Of a stretch of DNA of 64,000 nucleotides, positions 10,066 through 18,635 are shown piece after piece (within the stretch, counting starts at the first letter, position 1; each line of letters begins with the position of its first letter). The DNA comes from JAGVSR01 sp963825555 (GTDB taxonomy: Bacteria; Pseudomonadota; Alphaproteobacteria; Rhizobiales; Hyphomicrobiaceae). The notes beneath the pieces were generated by a model, which did no database searches, was not told the origin of the DNA, and worked only from the letters and a program-made list of their open reading frames with translations. Location: the NCBI GenBank assembly GCA_963825555.1, contig CAWGTZ010000009.1:62001-126000 (forward strand). The letters are read 5' to 3'. Both the position numbers and the translations under genes were made by a program.

Positions 10066-10203
10066 ATGGCGAAAGCTGCGAAGAAGGCTGCGAAGAAGCC
10101 TGCTGCGAAGAAGGCTGCTGCTAAGAAGCCTGCCGCAAAGAAGGCTGCCAAGAAGCCTGCAAAGAAGGCTGCCAAGAAGCCTGCTGCAAAGAAGAAGAAG
10201 TAA
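10066..10203 (+). CDS. Histone H1-like Lys/Ala/Pro-rich protein
   Basis: A 45-residue protein made almost wholly of Ala, Lys and Pro, with repeats of AAKKPAAKK and AAKKPAKK and a KKKK end. This composition matches the C-terminal tail of histone H1 and small bacterial H1-like proteins that bind DNA nonspecifically. No globular domain is present. AAGGAC about eight bases upstream supports the ATG at 10066. The codons are strongly biased to AAG and GCT/GCC. It faces lysR across a 183-base region with a palindrome and a hairpin. Confidence 0.75.
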   Translation: MAKAAKKAAKKPAAKKAAAKKPAAKKAAKKPAKKAAKKPAAKKKK

Positions 10204-10217
10204 GTATCTCCTGTCTC

Positions 10218-10586
10218 GTGCCCCGGAACACCATCGCTCGGCTCTCTCGAGCTTCGGTAATCTCCACGGCGGTGCTGATCAATGTTTCCTCGGCCGTCCT
10301 GGCGGCGTCGGTCACGAACCGGGATGAAACGGACCACACGGTCACGATCATCGAGGAGAGCACACCCAAGGACCATGTCCTCAAAAAGGATGAGGTTTTG
10401 CAGGGGGTTTGCCTCAAAGGCTGTACGATCCGCATCGACGGCGACGACGTGAACCCTTACGAGCTCGACGGCTCGGAGATCACGACGATCGAAGGGGGCG
10501 ATCTCTATGCAGAAGGGCAAGAGTCGCGGGTGTCACCGGATTCCGGTGGGGCTGGCGATCCTTCTTCGAAGGGCCCACTGCGTTAG
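10218..10586 (+). CDS. Small secreted protein of unknown function
   Basis: A 122-residue protein from a GTG start 14 bases after the H1-like gene, perhaps cotranscribed with it. A signal peptide (about residues 10-30, ending SSAVLAAS) precedes a soluble acidic domain with VTNRDETDHTVTIIEE and two Cys four residues apart (GVCLKGCTIRI), a pair that could form a small disulfide loop. The tail is Gly/Ser-rich. I do not recognise a named family. A strong terminator follows at 10611-10645. Confidence 0.65.
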   Translation: MPRNTIARLSRASVISTAVLINVSSAVLAASVTNRDETDHTVTIIEESTPKDHVLKKDEVLQGVCLKGCTIRIDGDDVNPYELDGSEITTIEGGDLYAEGQESRVSPDSGGAGDPSSKGPLR

Positions 10587-10610
10587 GATTGCGTGACATG
10601 ATTTTTTATG

Positions 10611-10645
10611 GCGCCCGTTCCCTCGTGGAACGGGCGCTGTTTTTT
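10611..10645 (+). terminator. Rho-independent terminator
   Basis: A perfect 11-bp stem (10611-10621 with 10627-10637) and TGTTTTTT end the unit with the H1-like and secreted-protein genes. Confidence 0.9.
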
Positions 10646-10678
10646 GTCTGAAGCAGCCCGAATCTTTGCCGGCACGCC

Positions 10679-11377
10679 TCACATGTCCCCCGGGACAGCG
10701 GGTGCCGCGGCGATCAGGGGGCCCAGATGTGCCCCGAAGCTGGCGAGCAGCGCGTTATCCACAGCTTCCATATCCGCCGGTAAGGCGAGGTCGGCCAGGC
10801 TGGTCACGCCCGTCCCTTCCAGCCCACAAGGCACGATGTTCCCGAAATGATCGAGGTTGGGGGCCACGTTCAGGCTGACCCCATGGAGGCTGATCCCCCG
10901 CCGGATCCGAAGGCCGATGGCGGCGATTTTGGCCTCGCCGCCAGGGCTTCCGGTACGGTCCACCCACACTCCGGGGCGTCCAGGATCGCTGCGCGCACGC
11001 ACGCCCAGTCTATCGAGTGCTCCGATAACACACGACTCCATGAGCCGCACGAAGGCCCTCACATCGCCGCCTGTATGCCGTCTGACATCGAGGAGCGTAT
11101 AGACGATGCGTTGGCCGGGGCCATGATAGGTGAACTCTCCTCCGCGGTCTGTTTCGAAGACTGGGAAGTCGTTGGAGGCAAGTAGATGTTCGTCGCGGGC
11201 CCGCGCGCCTTTCGTGAGAAGCGGTGGATGTTCGAGGAACCAGAGGAGTTCTGCTGCATGACCGGCTGCAATGAGGTCAGCCTCGGCCGACATGAATCGA
11301 ACCGCATCTGGGTAGGACACGGGTTTCACCGATCGGGTCCAGCGGATATCTCTCGCAGAGTTCATAACTGAGTGCAT
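10679..11377 (-). CDS. lipB: LipB, octanoyl-[acyl-carrier-protein]:protein N-octanoyltransferase
   Basis: LipB moves octanoate from acyl-carrier protein to lipoyl domains, the first step of lipoate assembly. Family motifs are present in order: LWFLEHPPLLTKG, RGGEFTYHGPGQ, the catalytic Lys in EAKIAAIGLRIRRGISLHG, NLDHFGNIVPCG with the catalytic Cys, and a final GTGVTSL block. The ATG at 11377 gives 232 residues; a TTG at 11401 and an ATG at 11365 are alternatives, and none has a strong ribosome binding site. It is a single gene on the minus strand. Nothing notable lies in 11402-11660. Confidence 0.95.
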   Translation of the reverse strand: MHSVMNSARDIRWTRSVKPVSYPDAVRFMSAEADLIAAGHAAELLWFLEHPPLLTKGARARDEHLLASNDFPVFETDRGGEFTYHGPGQRIVYTLLDVRRHTGGDVRAFVRLMESCVIGALDRLGVRARSDPGRPGVWVDRTGSPGGEAKIAAIGLRIRRGISLHGVSLNVAPNLDHFGNIVPCGLEGTGVTSLADLALPADMEAVDNALLASFGAHLGPLIAAAPAVPGDM

Positions 11378-11660
11378 GGTCTGGTGCGGGGTCGTTGGCA
11401 AGCGCCGGAACGCGCGGGTGCCCCGGTCGTCCTTCCGCTGGATAGCCTGCCCGTGGTGCGCAAGCCTTAGGAGAACCTCGATCTTGCGGACATGCGCGGT
11501 CCGGATTGCCGCAGGCGGCCCCTCTTTCGCGGGCGTGGTAGGTTGGCGCTTGCCTTATGGAGAACCGTCTGATAGTTCCCGTCGCCTCGGCAGCATGATC
11601 GGTCTTCCGGCGTGCTGCGTGGCTCGTCCCGGGCCTTCAGTTGTGCCTGGGAGAACCCAA

Positions 11661-11745
11661 GCGGTTGTGGCGGAATTGGTAGACGCACTACCTTGAGGTG
11701 GTAGCACGGCAACGTGTGGAGGTTCGAGTCCTCTCAACCGCACCA
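11661..11745 (+). tRNA. tRNA-Leu (anticodon GAG)
   Basis: The acceptor strand GCGGTTG pairs with CAACCGC near the 3' end. The D-arm contains AATTGGTAGACGC, the anticodon stem CTACC/GGTAG holds the loop TTGAGGT (anticodon GAG), a variable arm follows as expected for a class II tRNA, and GGTTCGAGTCC forms the T-loop. CCA is encoded at 11743-11745. A terminator lies at 11781-11804. Confidence 0.95.
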
Positions 11746-11780
11746 AATTCCAAGTATGCGCCTTTTCAGGTGCTCGGTCC

Positions 11781-11804
11781 TGGCGATAGAAACGCCACTT
11801 TTTT
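11781..11804 (+). terminator. Rho-independent terminator of tRNA-Leu
   Basis: TGGCG (11781-11785) pairs with CGCCA (11793-11797), followed by CTTTTTTG. Confidence 0.75.
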
Positions 11805-11849
11805 GTTTCGCTGCCGGGGGAGCACTCGTTGCAAGCGACGCTAGGCGTC

Positions 11850-13001
11850 CTAGAACCCGAACAGTGTGAAGGGCTGGGGTTGGGGGGCTTTGTAGGCCCT
11901 CCGCTTTTTTTTCCTAGACGAGGTGCTGCTCGTCTTGCGGCTTGACGATTTCTGCGCCCGATCCTGCGTTTCCTCACCCATCTGATGTTCGCGACTGGTC
12001 GCGGCGGCGCGCACGCGCGGCGGCGGGCTGAGGCTTGTGACCTCTGCATCCTCACCAGAGAGTGTCTTCAGCACGGCCGGAGACCCGAAGAACGGTATGA
12101 GATGCCCCGCTTCGGAGGTGGTGTCCGCGTCCGCTGATGCCGTCTTCACCTCATCGGTCTTCTCACGCTTCGGTTTGGCCTTGGCGAGCATGCCGGCGAG
12201 CTCCGTGTCGTAGGTGTCGAGGGGGACGAGGGGCGTTGTCGAACGCATGTGCACGACTTTGTAGCCCCGCGCCTTCAGGCTCGCGAGTATGGTGGGCAGG
12301 GCCTTCGCCGTGGCGGACTTGATATCGTGGAACAGGATGATGCCGCCCTTGCGTTTCTCCACCTGATCCAACGTGTAGGAGATCAGCCGTTCAGGACTGG
12401 AGATGTAACTGTCGTTGGAAACCACATCGACGGTGAAGGCCGCGATCTTGCGCTCCTGCAGATGGGCCATCATCGGATTGCTGTCGCTGAGCCCGGGAAA
12501 CCGGAAGAAGGGCGCTATAGGCTGCTCGGCCGCCATGGCAATCGCTGCGAAGCCCTTCTCGATTTCGTCCTTGGCGCGGGCGAGGCTTCGGCGCTTCAAG
12601 TTCAAGGGATGCGACCACGTATGACCGCCCAGCGTGTGACCTCTGGCCAGGATGTCCTTGACGCTGGCGGGGTACGCGATCGCCATGCGTCCCACTGAAA
12701 AGAAGGTAGCCTTGGTGCAGAAGCGGTCCAGTGTATCGAGAATGGATTTGGTGATCCACGGCATGGGCCCGTCGTCGAAGGTCAGCACGACTTCCTTGGG
12801 GCCGAGGAAGCGCTCTTCCCGCGTCAAGACGGAGATATCTCCATAGAGCGGCCCGGATGAAGGATCGATCTCCACGACGCGCTCCACGCCGAGCGCAGTT
12901 TTGGGCGTCGCGCATGCGTCGGCGGATGCGGGGGCCGGGGCAATCGCAGCAAGCGCGCCGACGCAGGCCGCCGCGCAAAGACCCAGTGTGTGGCGAAGCA
13001 T
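11850..13001 (-). CDS. Polysaccharide deacetylase (NodB domain), secreted, copy 1
   Basis: A 383-residue exported carbohydrate esterase 4 family protein. The signal peptide ends near residue 27 (ASADA). The NodB domain (about 70-260) has TFDDGP (catalytic Asp and first metal Asp), HTWSHP (metal His pair), FFRFPG and IILFHDIK. Family members remove N-acetyl or O-acetyl groups from chitin-like or peptidoglycan glycans; the substrate here is unknown. A C-terminal extension of about 100 residues ends in a Ser/Lys/Arg-rich tract and PFTLFGF. Copy 2 lies directly upstream on the same strand (160-base gap), and a decayed third copy is at 40.5 kb. GGAAGGG precedes the ATG. Confidence 0.88.
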   Translation of the reverse strand: MLRHTLGLCAAACVGALAAIAPAPASADACATPKTALGVERVVEIDPSSGPLYGDISVLTREERFLGPKEVVLTFDDGPMPWITKSILDTLDRFCTKATFFSVGRMAIAYPASVKDILARGHTLGGHTWSHPLNLKRRSLARAKDEIEKGFAAIAMAAEQPIAPFFRFPGLSDSNPMMAHLQERKIAAFTVDVVSNDSYISSPERLISYTLDQVEKRKGGIILFHDIKSATAKALPTILASLKARGYKVVHMRSTTPLVPLDTYDTELAGMLAKAKPKREKTDEVKTASADADTTSEAGHLIPFFGSPAVLKTLSGEDAEVTSLSPPPRVRAAATSREHQMGEETQDRAQKSSSRKTSSTSSRKKKRRAYKAPQPQPFTLFGF

Positions 13002-13160
13002 GCCGTTCCCTTCCGTCTCGTCCTAGCAAGCAAGAGTGCAAGCTTCGGTGATTTCCCCGGATGGGACAACCCTGGGGCGTCAGTTGCAGCGTTTCATGAT
13101 GTTTTGCTGCACCGACGGTGGGGTCTTGAGGTGGCCGTCTGGGTCTCGGCCGCCCGCGAA

Positions 13161-14204
13161 TCAGGGCCAGCCGAGGGGCTGTGTGGCCCAGCTATCATCC
13201 TTGATGGTGGGCTTGAGAGGTGCGCGCGCGGCCGGAGGTGCTGGGGCGGATACCGGACTCTTGGACGCAGCCCAGGGGAGTTCCTCGCTGGCATCCGACG
13301 AACCGGGCGAAACCGGCCAGACGACGGAGCGATCAGCGAGTGGCTGGGTGGATAGTGCGATCTTGCGCCGCTGGGCCTCCCGCATGGCCTTCTCATCATA
13401 TTCGGGAAGCGTCGCCACCGGCCCCTTGGGTACGATGTGGACGACCTTATAGCCGTTTTCCTTCAGGTCCTTGAGAAGGTCGCTGAGGCCCTTGGCCGTC
13501 GATGGCTGGATGTCATGGAAAAGAATGATGCCTTTGCCGCGCTTGGCGAGTTGGTTCATCACGTTCTTGCGCATGGTGGCGCCGTTGCGCGTGAGAAAGT
13601 CCCGGCTGTCCACGTCGATCGCCATGGTGGCGATGTTGCGGCTCTTGAGATGGGCCCGCATGGCGGAGCTTTCTCCAAGATAAGGGAAGCGAAAGAAAGG
13701 TGCCACGGGCTGCCCGAGTGCCAACGTGATGGCACTGAAGCCGAATTCAATTTCCTCTTTGGACTTTGCGGCTCCAATCCGATCGAGACGTTTGTGGGAC
13801 CACGTGTGGGTCGCGATCGTGTGTCCCCGCCGCGCGGTCTCACGCAGCGTTTCGGGATCGGAGAGCGCCATGCGGCCTACAATGAAGAACGTCGCCTTCG
13901 TGCATTGAGCGTCCAGATCGTCCAGGATCGGCCGCGTGAAGCGGCGCATAGGGCCGTCATCGAAGGTCAGTACCACTTCCTTGTCGGCCAAAAGCGCGAA
14001 GGGCTCCGGACCCGGCTGTCCGAAGCGCGGGCCACCTGTCGTGTCGATTTCGATGACGCGGGACACGCCCAGAGCGTCGGGGCCCGCTGCGCAAGACGGG
14101 GGGGCGGTCTGCGTTTCCTCTGCAATCGCACGAGGGTGTCCCGGTACGAAAAGCAGGGAGAGCAATGCTCCGGTCAGAAGGGCCAGCCGCGGTGCGCGCA
14201 TCAT
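13161..14204 (-). CDS. Polysaccharide deacetylase (NodB domain), secreted, copy 2
   Basis: A 347-residue paralogue of the downstream gene. It has a signal peptide (MMRAPRLALLTGALLSLLF), then the shared SRVIEIDTTGGPRFG lead-in, TFDDGP, HTWSHK, FFRFPY, IDVDSRDF and IILFHDIQPSTAKG. All metal and catalytic residues of the NodB fold are visible, so it should be active. The first of two tandem ATGs (14204) follows GGAGATGA; longer reading in this frame gives no signal peptide. The C-terminal 70 residues are Pro/Ala/Ser-rich and end WATQPLGWP. The two tandem copies probably arose by duplication. Confidence 0.88.
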   Translation of the reverse strand: MMRAPRLALLTGALLSLLFVPGHPRAIAEETQTAPPSCAAGPDALGVSRVIEIDTTGGPRFGQPGPEPFALLADKEVVLTFDDGPMRRFTRPILDDLDAQCTKATFFIVGRMALSDPETLRETARRGHTIATHTWSHKRLDRIGAAKSKEEIEFGFSAITLALGQPVAPFFRFPYLGESSAMRAHLKSRNIATMAIDVDSRDFLTRNGATMRKNVMNQLAKRGKGIILFHDIQPSTAKGLSDLLKDLKENGYKVVHIVPKGPVATLPEYDEKAMREAQRRKIALSTQPLADRSVVWPVSPGSSDASEELPWAASKSPVSAPAPPAARAPLKPTIKDDSWATQPLGWP

Positions 14205-14451
14205 GAAACTGTCATCTCCGGAGGGCGCCGGCTGGAAACAGCGGGTTAAGGGTGATTGCACTATTAGACATGGGCAAGGTCGCCACAAAATTCAAGTTTA
14301 CCGCTTCGTTCTCCGCCGACGCAACCATGTAAGGTTTTTGCGTGTGTTATTCACGCACCACCATATGCGCAGTCCTGTACGTATGCTATTGGCGCGACGA
14401 GATTTCTGCTGTTCACCTCCAAGTTTCACAGCCCAGTAAGGACATCCGAAG

Positions 14452-15831
14452 GTGTCGCAATCCAACCCGATGAGCGGGCAGCCCGACACGGCTGCGGCGA
14501 CCGGCGAAGATCTGGTGCGGGAGGTCAGCGCCGCGCTCGACGCTGGCGACCCTCAAGCTGCGCGTCGTCTCGTCGAGGATCTGCGCGCGCCCGACCTTGC
14601 CGAAGTCATCGAACTTCTGGACCACGATGAGCGCGTGGCACTCATTCAGGCGTTCGGGCCAGATTTCGATTTCGAGGTCTTTTCTGAACTTGATGAGACT
14701 GTCCGCGATCAACTGTCCGAGGCGCTTCCCAACGAGTTCCTGGCCAAGGCCATCACTGAACTCGATACCGACGACGCCGCCTACATCATCGAAGGTCTGG
14801 AGGACCGCGATAGAGAGGAGGTGCTGAGCCACCTCGAGACGTCCGACCGCGCTGCGCTTGAGCGCAACCTGGAGTACCCGGAAGAGACCGCTGGCCGCCT
14901 CATGCAGGCGCACTTTGTAGCCGTGGCCCCCTTTTGGACCGTGGGCCAGGTCATCGACTACATGCGCGAGGCAGACGACTTGCCCGACTCCTTCTCGGAG
15001 ATCTTCGTCGTCGATCCTTCGTTCCGGGTGCTGGGTAGCGTGGAGCTGTCGCGCCTTCTGCGCTCCAAGCGGCAGATCCTGGTCGAGACCCTCATGAATA
15101 CCGACCGCCACGTCGTGCTCGCGACCGAGGACCAGGAAGAAGTCGCCCGCCAGTTCAAGCGCTACGACCTCTACTCCGTTCCGGTTGTGGACGAAAACCA
15201 GCGGCTCGTCGGCGTCGTCACCGTCGACGACGTGGTCGAGGTGCTCGACGATGAGGCCGACGAGGATATGAAAAAGCTGGCCGGCGTTGGCGATGAGAGT
15301 TTGGCCGACAGCGTGTTCGAAACCGTCAAGAGCCGCGTGCCCTGGCTGGTCGTCAATCTCGGCACGGCCATTCTGGCCTCCTTCGTCATTCAGCAGTTCG
15401 ACGCGACCATCGAACAGATGGTGGCGCTCGCCGTTCTGATGCCCATCGTGGCGTCCATCGGCGGCAATGCCGGCACGCAGACCATGACCGTCACGGTACG
15501 TGCGCTTGCCACGAGCAAGCTCGGCTCCGTCAACGCGCCCCGCGTGATCACCCGCGAGGCCCTGGTGGGGCTCCTCAATGGCCTCGTCCTTTCGCTCATC
15601 ATGGCGGTGATCGTGTTCGTTTGGTTCGGGTCGGGCCCGCTGGGTGGCGTCATTGGCGCTGCGATCATCGTCAATCTGTTCGCGGCCGGCGTTGCGGGCA
15701 TCCTCATCCCGCTGCTGTTCGACCGTTATGATCTGGACCCCGCGCCCGCATCCGGCGTCTTTGTCACGATGGTGACGGACTGCGTCGGCTTCTTCGCCTT
15801 CCTGGGACTTGCGGCCATCTGGCTGTTCTGA
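14452..15831 (+). CDS. mgtE: MgtE magnesium transporter
   Basis: A 459-residue divalent-cation channel of the inner membrane, starting at GTG with TAAGGA upstream. The N-terminal superhelical domain (about 30-140) is followed by two CBS domains (about 150-270; VPVVDENQRLVGVVTVDDVVE) and a five-helix membrane domain (about 290-459) containing MPIVASIGGNAGTQT, the conserved ion-path segment. The cytosolic domains close the channel when Mg is high. The 160-base region upstream contains an inverted repeat (near 14340-14357), but I do not recognise an M-box riboswitch. Confidence 0.95.
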   Translation: MSQSNPMSGQPDTAAATGEDLVREVSAALDAGDPQAARRLVEDLRAPDLAEVIELLDHDERVALIQAFGPDFDFEVFSELDETVRDQLSEALPNEFLAKAITELDTDDAAYIIEGLEDRDREEVLSHLETSDRAALERNLEYPEETAGRLMQAHFVAVAPFWTVGQVIDYMREADDLPDSFSEIFVVDPSFRVLGSVELSRLLRSKRQILVETLMNTDRHVVLATEDQEEVARQFKRYDLYSVPVVDENQRLVGVVTVDDVVEVLDDEADEDMKKLAGVGDESLADSVFETVKSRVPWLVVNLGTAILASFVIQQFDATIEQMVALAVLMPIVASIGGNAGTQTMTVTVRALATSKLGSVNAPRVITREALVGLLNGLVLSLIMAVIVFVWFGSGPLGGVIGAAIIVNLFAAGVAGILIPLLFDRYDLDPAPASGVFVTMVTDCVGFFAFLGLAAIWLF

Positions 15832-15844
15832 CTCGCTGGAACGC

Positions 15845-17131
15845 TCAGCTCGTCGGCTGGTCGAGTTTGCGGGTCAGGGCCTCGAACTCGCGCCGAAGTT
15901 CCTCGTTGCGGAAAATCTGCTCGAATGTGGGCGCCTCGAGCTTCCGCAGGGCCTCGAACGAGGCAGACCCGTCGCGCATCAGGTTGCGCAACTCGAAGCT
16001 CGCCTGCACGGTCTCGAACGTATTGTCGGCGATCTTGAGGTCGTGCACGGCCCTCTGGCGAGCGCGGGCGATCTGCTCGCGCTGCTGCTGTAGGTAGCGC
16101 CGGTAGGCCTTGGCGGTATCCTCAGCGATTTTCTGGCTCTCGCGGTTTGCCTCCAGAGCCCGCTTCTGGTCGGGCCGATTGTCGGCCTTCAGCAACTCGG
16201 CCGTTCGCTGACGGGCCGCCTGGAGATCCTTCAGGATCGCATCGAGCTTGGGCATGTACTGGGTGTCGATCTTGGCAATCGCCATGTCCTGGGCATGGAC
16301 GAGCATGGCGAACAGTGCCGCGTGCATGGCGAAATACTTCCGCGCGGCGTTGGCATTGTCGCCGGCAGCCGAGATGAGCTTGGCCAACTGGGTATCGATC
16401 AGTTTGGCCGCCTCGAATGTGGCAACGAGCCGGACGAGGTCGCCGGAGAGAACACCGTCGAGCAAAAGATCGAGCTGTTCAGGGGAAAGCTCCACGCCCG
16501 ATGTGGCAAGCCCGTCGCGCACCTCCGCCTTTGCCGTCGTGATGGCGGTGCGGTTGAGGGCGATCCTGGCCTCCAGATCCTTGATCTCGGCATCGAGGCT
16601 GTCGACCGTGTCGTTCAGCACGCCTGGAAGCGTGGCATCCTTGGGAGCCATCAGCTGCTTTTCGCGCAGCTTGGAGATGCGATCCTCCATATCGCGGATC
16701 TGGCGGCGGTGGCGCTCGATACGCTTCTGCACGTCCACCACAGGCACGTCCGTTACGATGCCGAGGGCGGAATCCAGCAGCGCGCCGACTCGGCTTTCCC
16801 GGTCTTCGCGCGTCTCGGTCCAAAGGGGCGGGACGACGAATTCAGACTCGCGCGGCAGCTTCTTCATATCGCCGCGCTTCTGCGCTGTATCCTCTAGAAT
16901 GGCTTGCACGGCCTGCATCAGCTGGCGCGCCTGCTCATGGGACGCATCGCCGGCGCGAGGATCGGCCTCGATATATTCGGCGGCCGTGTCAGGCGCATCG
17001 TTGCGGCTGATCAGTTCGCCGATCCCGTCGGGGCGAGCCTTCGATTGCGCGCCGGCCTCTGGTGCCGCCAGCGTCAGGCTGCAGCCAAGTGCGATCAGGA
17101 TCGCGGGCCGGAACGGGACGACGCGTGTCAT
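15845..17131 (-). CDS. Exported coiled-coil protein of unknown function
   Basis: A 428-residue protein. A perfect GGAGG seven bases upstream selects the ATG at 17131 (MTRVVPFRP). The signal peptide is cleaved near AGAQ. Most of the rest is predicted coiled coil: residues about 125-200 (RIERHRRQIRDMEDRISKL, then DAEIKDLEARIALN) and about 260-400, rich in Lys, Gln, Glu and Ala. A central helical region contains ELSPEQLDLLLDG. No enzymatic motif is visible. It converges on mgtE, 13 bases apart. A periplasmic scaffold is possible, but no family name comes to mind. Confidence 0.7.
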   Translation of the reverse strand: MTRVVPFRPAILIALGCSLTLAAPEAGAQSKARPDGIGELISRNDAPDTAAEYIEADPRAGDASHEQARQLMQAVQAILEDTAQKRGDMKKLPRESEFVVPPLWTETREDRESRVGALLDSALGIVTDVPVVDVQKRIERHRRQIRDMEDRISKLREKQLMAPKDATLPGVLNDTVDSLDAEIKDLEARIALNRTAITTAKAEVRDGLATSGVELSPEQLDLLLDGVLSGDLVRLVATFEAAKLIDTQLAKLISAAGDNANAARKYFAMHAALFAMLVHAQDMAIAKIDTQYMPKLDAILKDLQAARQRTAELLKADNRPDQKRALEANRESQKIAEDTAKAYRRYLQQQREQIARARQRAVHDLKIADNTFETVQASFELRNLMRDGSASFEALRKLEAPTFEQIFRNEELRREFEALTRKLDQPTS

Positions 17132-17237
17132 AAGGGCCTCCATTACCGCACTCAGTGCCCGGAATTCAGGCAAATAGATGGTGATGGACGGTCTACTCGA
17201 TCAAGGACCCTCCCGACAGTCAGGGCCGAAATCGTTG

Positions 17238-18014
17238 TTACGACGCGACTGCGCGCACCATTGCGATCAGTTCCGGCGTCACCTGACGGGCGTCCGTCAG
17301 CACGACCATGTGCGTCATCCGCGACGGCATGCCGGGGTGGGATTTCGGAAAACGGACCTTAACAAACGGGGCAGATGCAGGCTGTGCTCCGAAGGCAAGT
17401 GCGAGACGCAACTCGCGCGGTGCGATGGTGAGAATGCCGAACTCCTCCCCGCAGGACAGCGACACGTAGCCCGTGCGTGCATCGAAGCGCACTCCGCTCA
17501 CGGCCCTTTCGATCTCGCGCAGAACCAACTGGGCGAGCGGGCGATAGGCTTTCGCATCGGCGAGCAAAGCATCCAAAGACGCGGGTGTTGCCGCGGCCTT
17601 CGCTGTCTCGGCGATTGCGGCCGTGCGGCCCGGTTCGGATCGTGGCGGATCATGCCGGCTCGACATCGACGGGGGCGATGATGCTGCCTGAGGGGGTGCA
17701 GGGCCCGCCGCAGGTTCGGGACGTTGCAGCGCTGGCCGTCCTTCGTCATCCTTGCGGTCCAAAGCCGGTGCGGGCCCTTTGCCGATATCGGCCGGATCGG
17801 CATAAATCGGCCGCCCGCCATTGTGATAGATGCGCTCCATCCACGACGCCTTGGCGAACAGGAAGCCCTGGGTGCGCAGCCAGTCGATGATTTCGTTGCG
17901 ATCTTCCAGCCCGCTTCCGGCGATGGCCTCCATCCAGCCGGTAAGGTCGCGGCCGGTATCCGCCGCGAGGCTTTGCAGGAACTCCCTTTCCTTTTCGGCG
18001 TAGTCAATCCCCAT
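17238..18014 (-). CDS. Two-domain protein, DUF4287-like N-terminus and DUF5655-like C-terminus
   Basis: A 258-residue cytosolic protein. Residues 1-75 (KEREFLQSLAADTGRDLTGW, then IIDWLRTQGFLFAKASWMERI) look like the small helical DUF4287 domain. A Pro/Ala-rich linker (about 85-150) leads to a C-terminal domain (about 155-258) with ERAVSGVRFDARTGYVSL and HMVVLTDARQVTPELIAMVR, a pattern of DUF5655. Both assignments are from memory of the families and are tentative. The gene starts nine bases after the methyltransferase-like gene and is probably translated from the same mRNA. Confidence 0.65.
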   Translation of the reverse strand: MGIDYAEKEREFLQSLAADTGRDLTGWMEAIAGSGLEDRNEIIDWLRTQGFLFAKASWMERIYHNGGRPIYADPADIGKGPAPALDRKDDEGRPALQRPEPAAGPAPPQAASSPPSMSSRHDPPRSEPGRTAAIAETAKAAATPASLDALLADAKAYRPLAQLVLREIERAVSGVRFDARTGYVSLSCGEEFGILTIAPRELRLALAFGAQPASAPFVKVRFPKSHPGMPSRMTHMVVLTDARQVTPELIAMVRAVAS

Positions 18015-18023
18015 GTTTCCGTC

Positions 18024-18509
18024 TCAGAACCAGAGGCGGGTGCGGGTCGCGTATTCGCGCCACGCATCTCCGAACGTCGCTTCGAGATGCCGCTCCTCGG
18101 GCCGGATTTGCAGGACAGTCACGAGCCAGGCGAAGACGAGCGCCATGGCGACGAACCAGATGTTGCGCGTGATCTCGGCGACGCCGAACAGAAGTAACAC
18201 GTCTGCCAGATAGATCGGGTGTCGCCGCCAGCGATACGGCCCATCCGTCACAAGGACGCTCGCCCCCTGGTGGGGCAGAATGGTCGTGCCGTGTTTCCAA
18301 AGCGTCACTGCCGCCCACCCCAGAATGACGATGCCGGCTGCGCCGAATGCCATGCCGACGGCGCTCGCCGCCCCATCTCCCTGTCCCGGCCAAGGCAGCG
18401 GTGCCATCCGGCCGAGCAGAAACGCACCCAGAACGGCGGCTAACAGCAGCAGCGGCGGCCACGGGATCCGTCCGGGACGCGGAATGTCGCTGGAGGCAGG
18501 GGGCGGCAT
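18024..18509 (-). CDS. Isoprenylcysteine methyltransferase-like membrane protein
   Basis: A 161-residue membrane protein with three to four hydrophobic segments (about 18-38, 48-68 and 110-135). The C-terminal half carries the ICMT/PEMT-type signature: LVTDGPYRWRRHPIYLADVL, then RPEERHLEATFGDAWREYATRT. In this fold these residues bind S-adenosylmethionine. Bacterial members mostly have unknown substrates. It is the first gene of a two-gene minus-strand unit with the DUF4287-like gene. Confidence 0.8.
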   Translation of the reverse strand: MPPPASSDIPRPGRIPWPPLLLLAAVLGAFLLGRMAPLPWPGQGDGAASAVGMAFGAAGIVILGWAAVTLWKHGTTILPHQGASVLVTDGPYRWRRHPIYLADVLLLFGVAEITRNIWFVAMALVFAWLVTVLQIRPEERHLEATFGDAWREYATRTRLWF

Positions 18510-18635
18510 GAGGTCTCCTCAAAGGGGCTGCGTCCCTTCGTATAGCACTCATGCGCTTCAGACATTAGGAGGTCTGTCGCTCTCGGACGATTACAGCCGG
18601 ACAACCGCCGGCCGGCCAGGCCCCGCCGGCAACAC

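Noticed and set aside
10012..10203. A longer GTG start for the H1-like protein adding 18 residues
   Set aside because: The added part overlaps the leader hairpin and does not share the Lys/Ala composition; the ATG at 10066 has AAGGAC at good spacing.
10611..10645. A small RNA gene
   Set aside because: The hairpin with T run is fully explained as the terminator of the upstream secreted-protein gene.
14289..14451. A Mg-sensing riboswitch (M-box) before mgtE
   Set aside because: Only a short inverted repeat (GCGTG/CACGC) is visible; the region is too short and lacks the conserved M-box elements.
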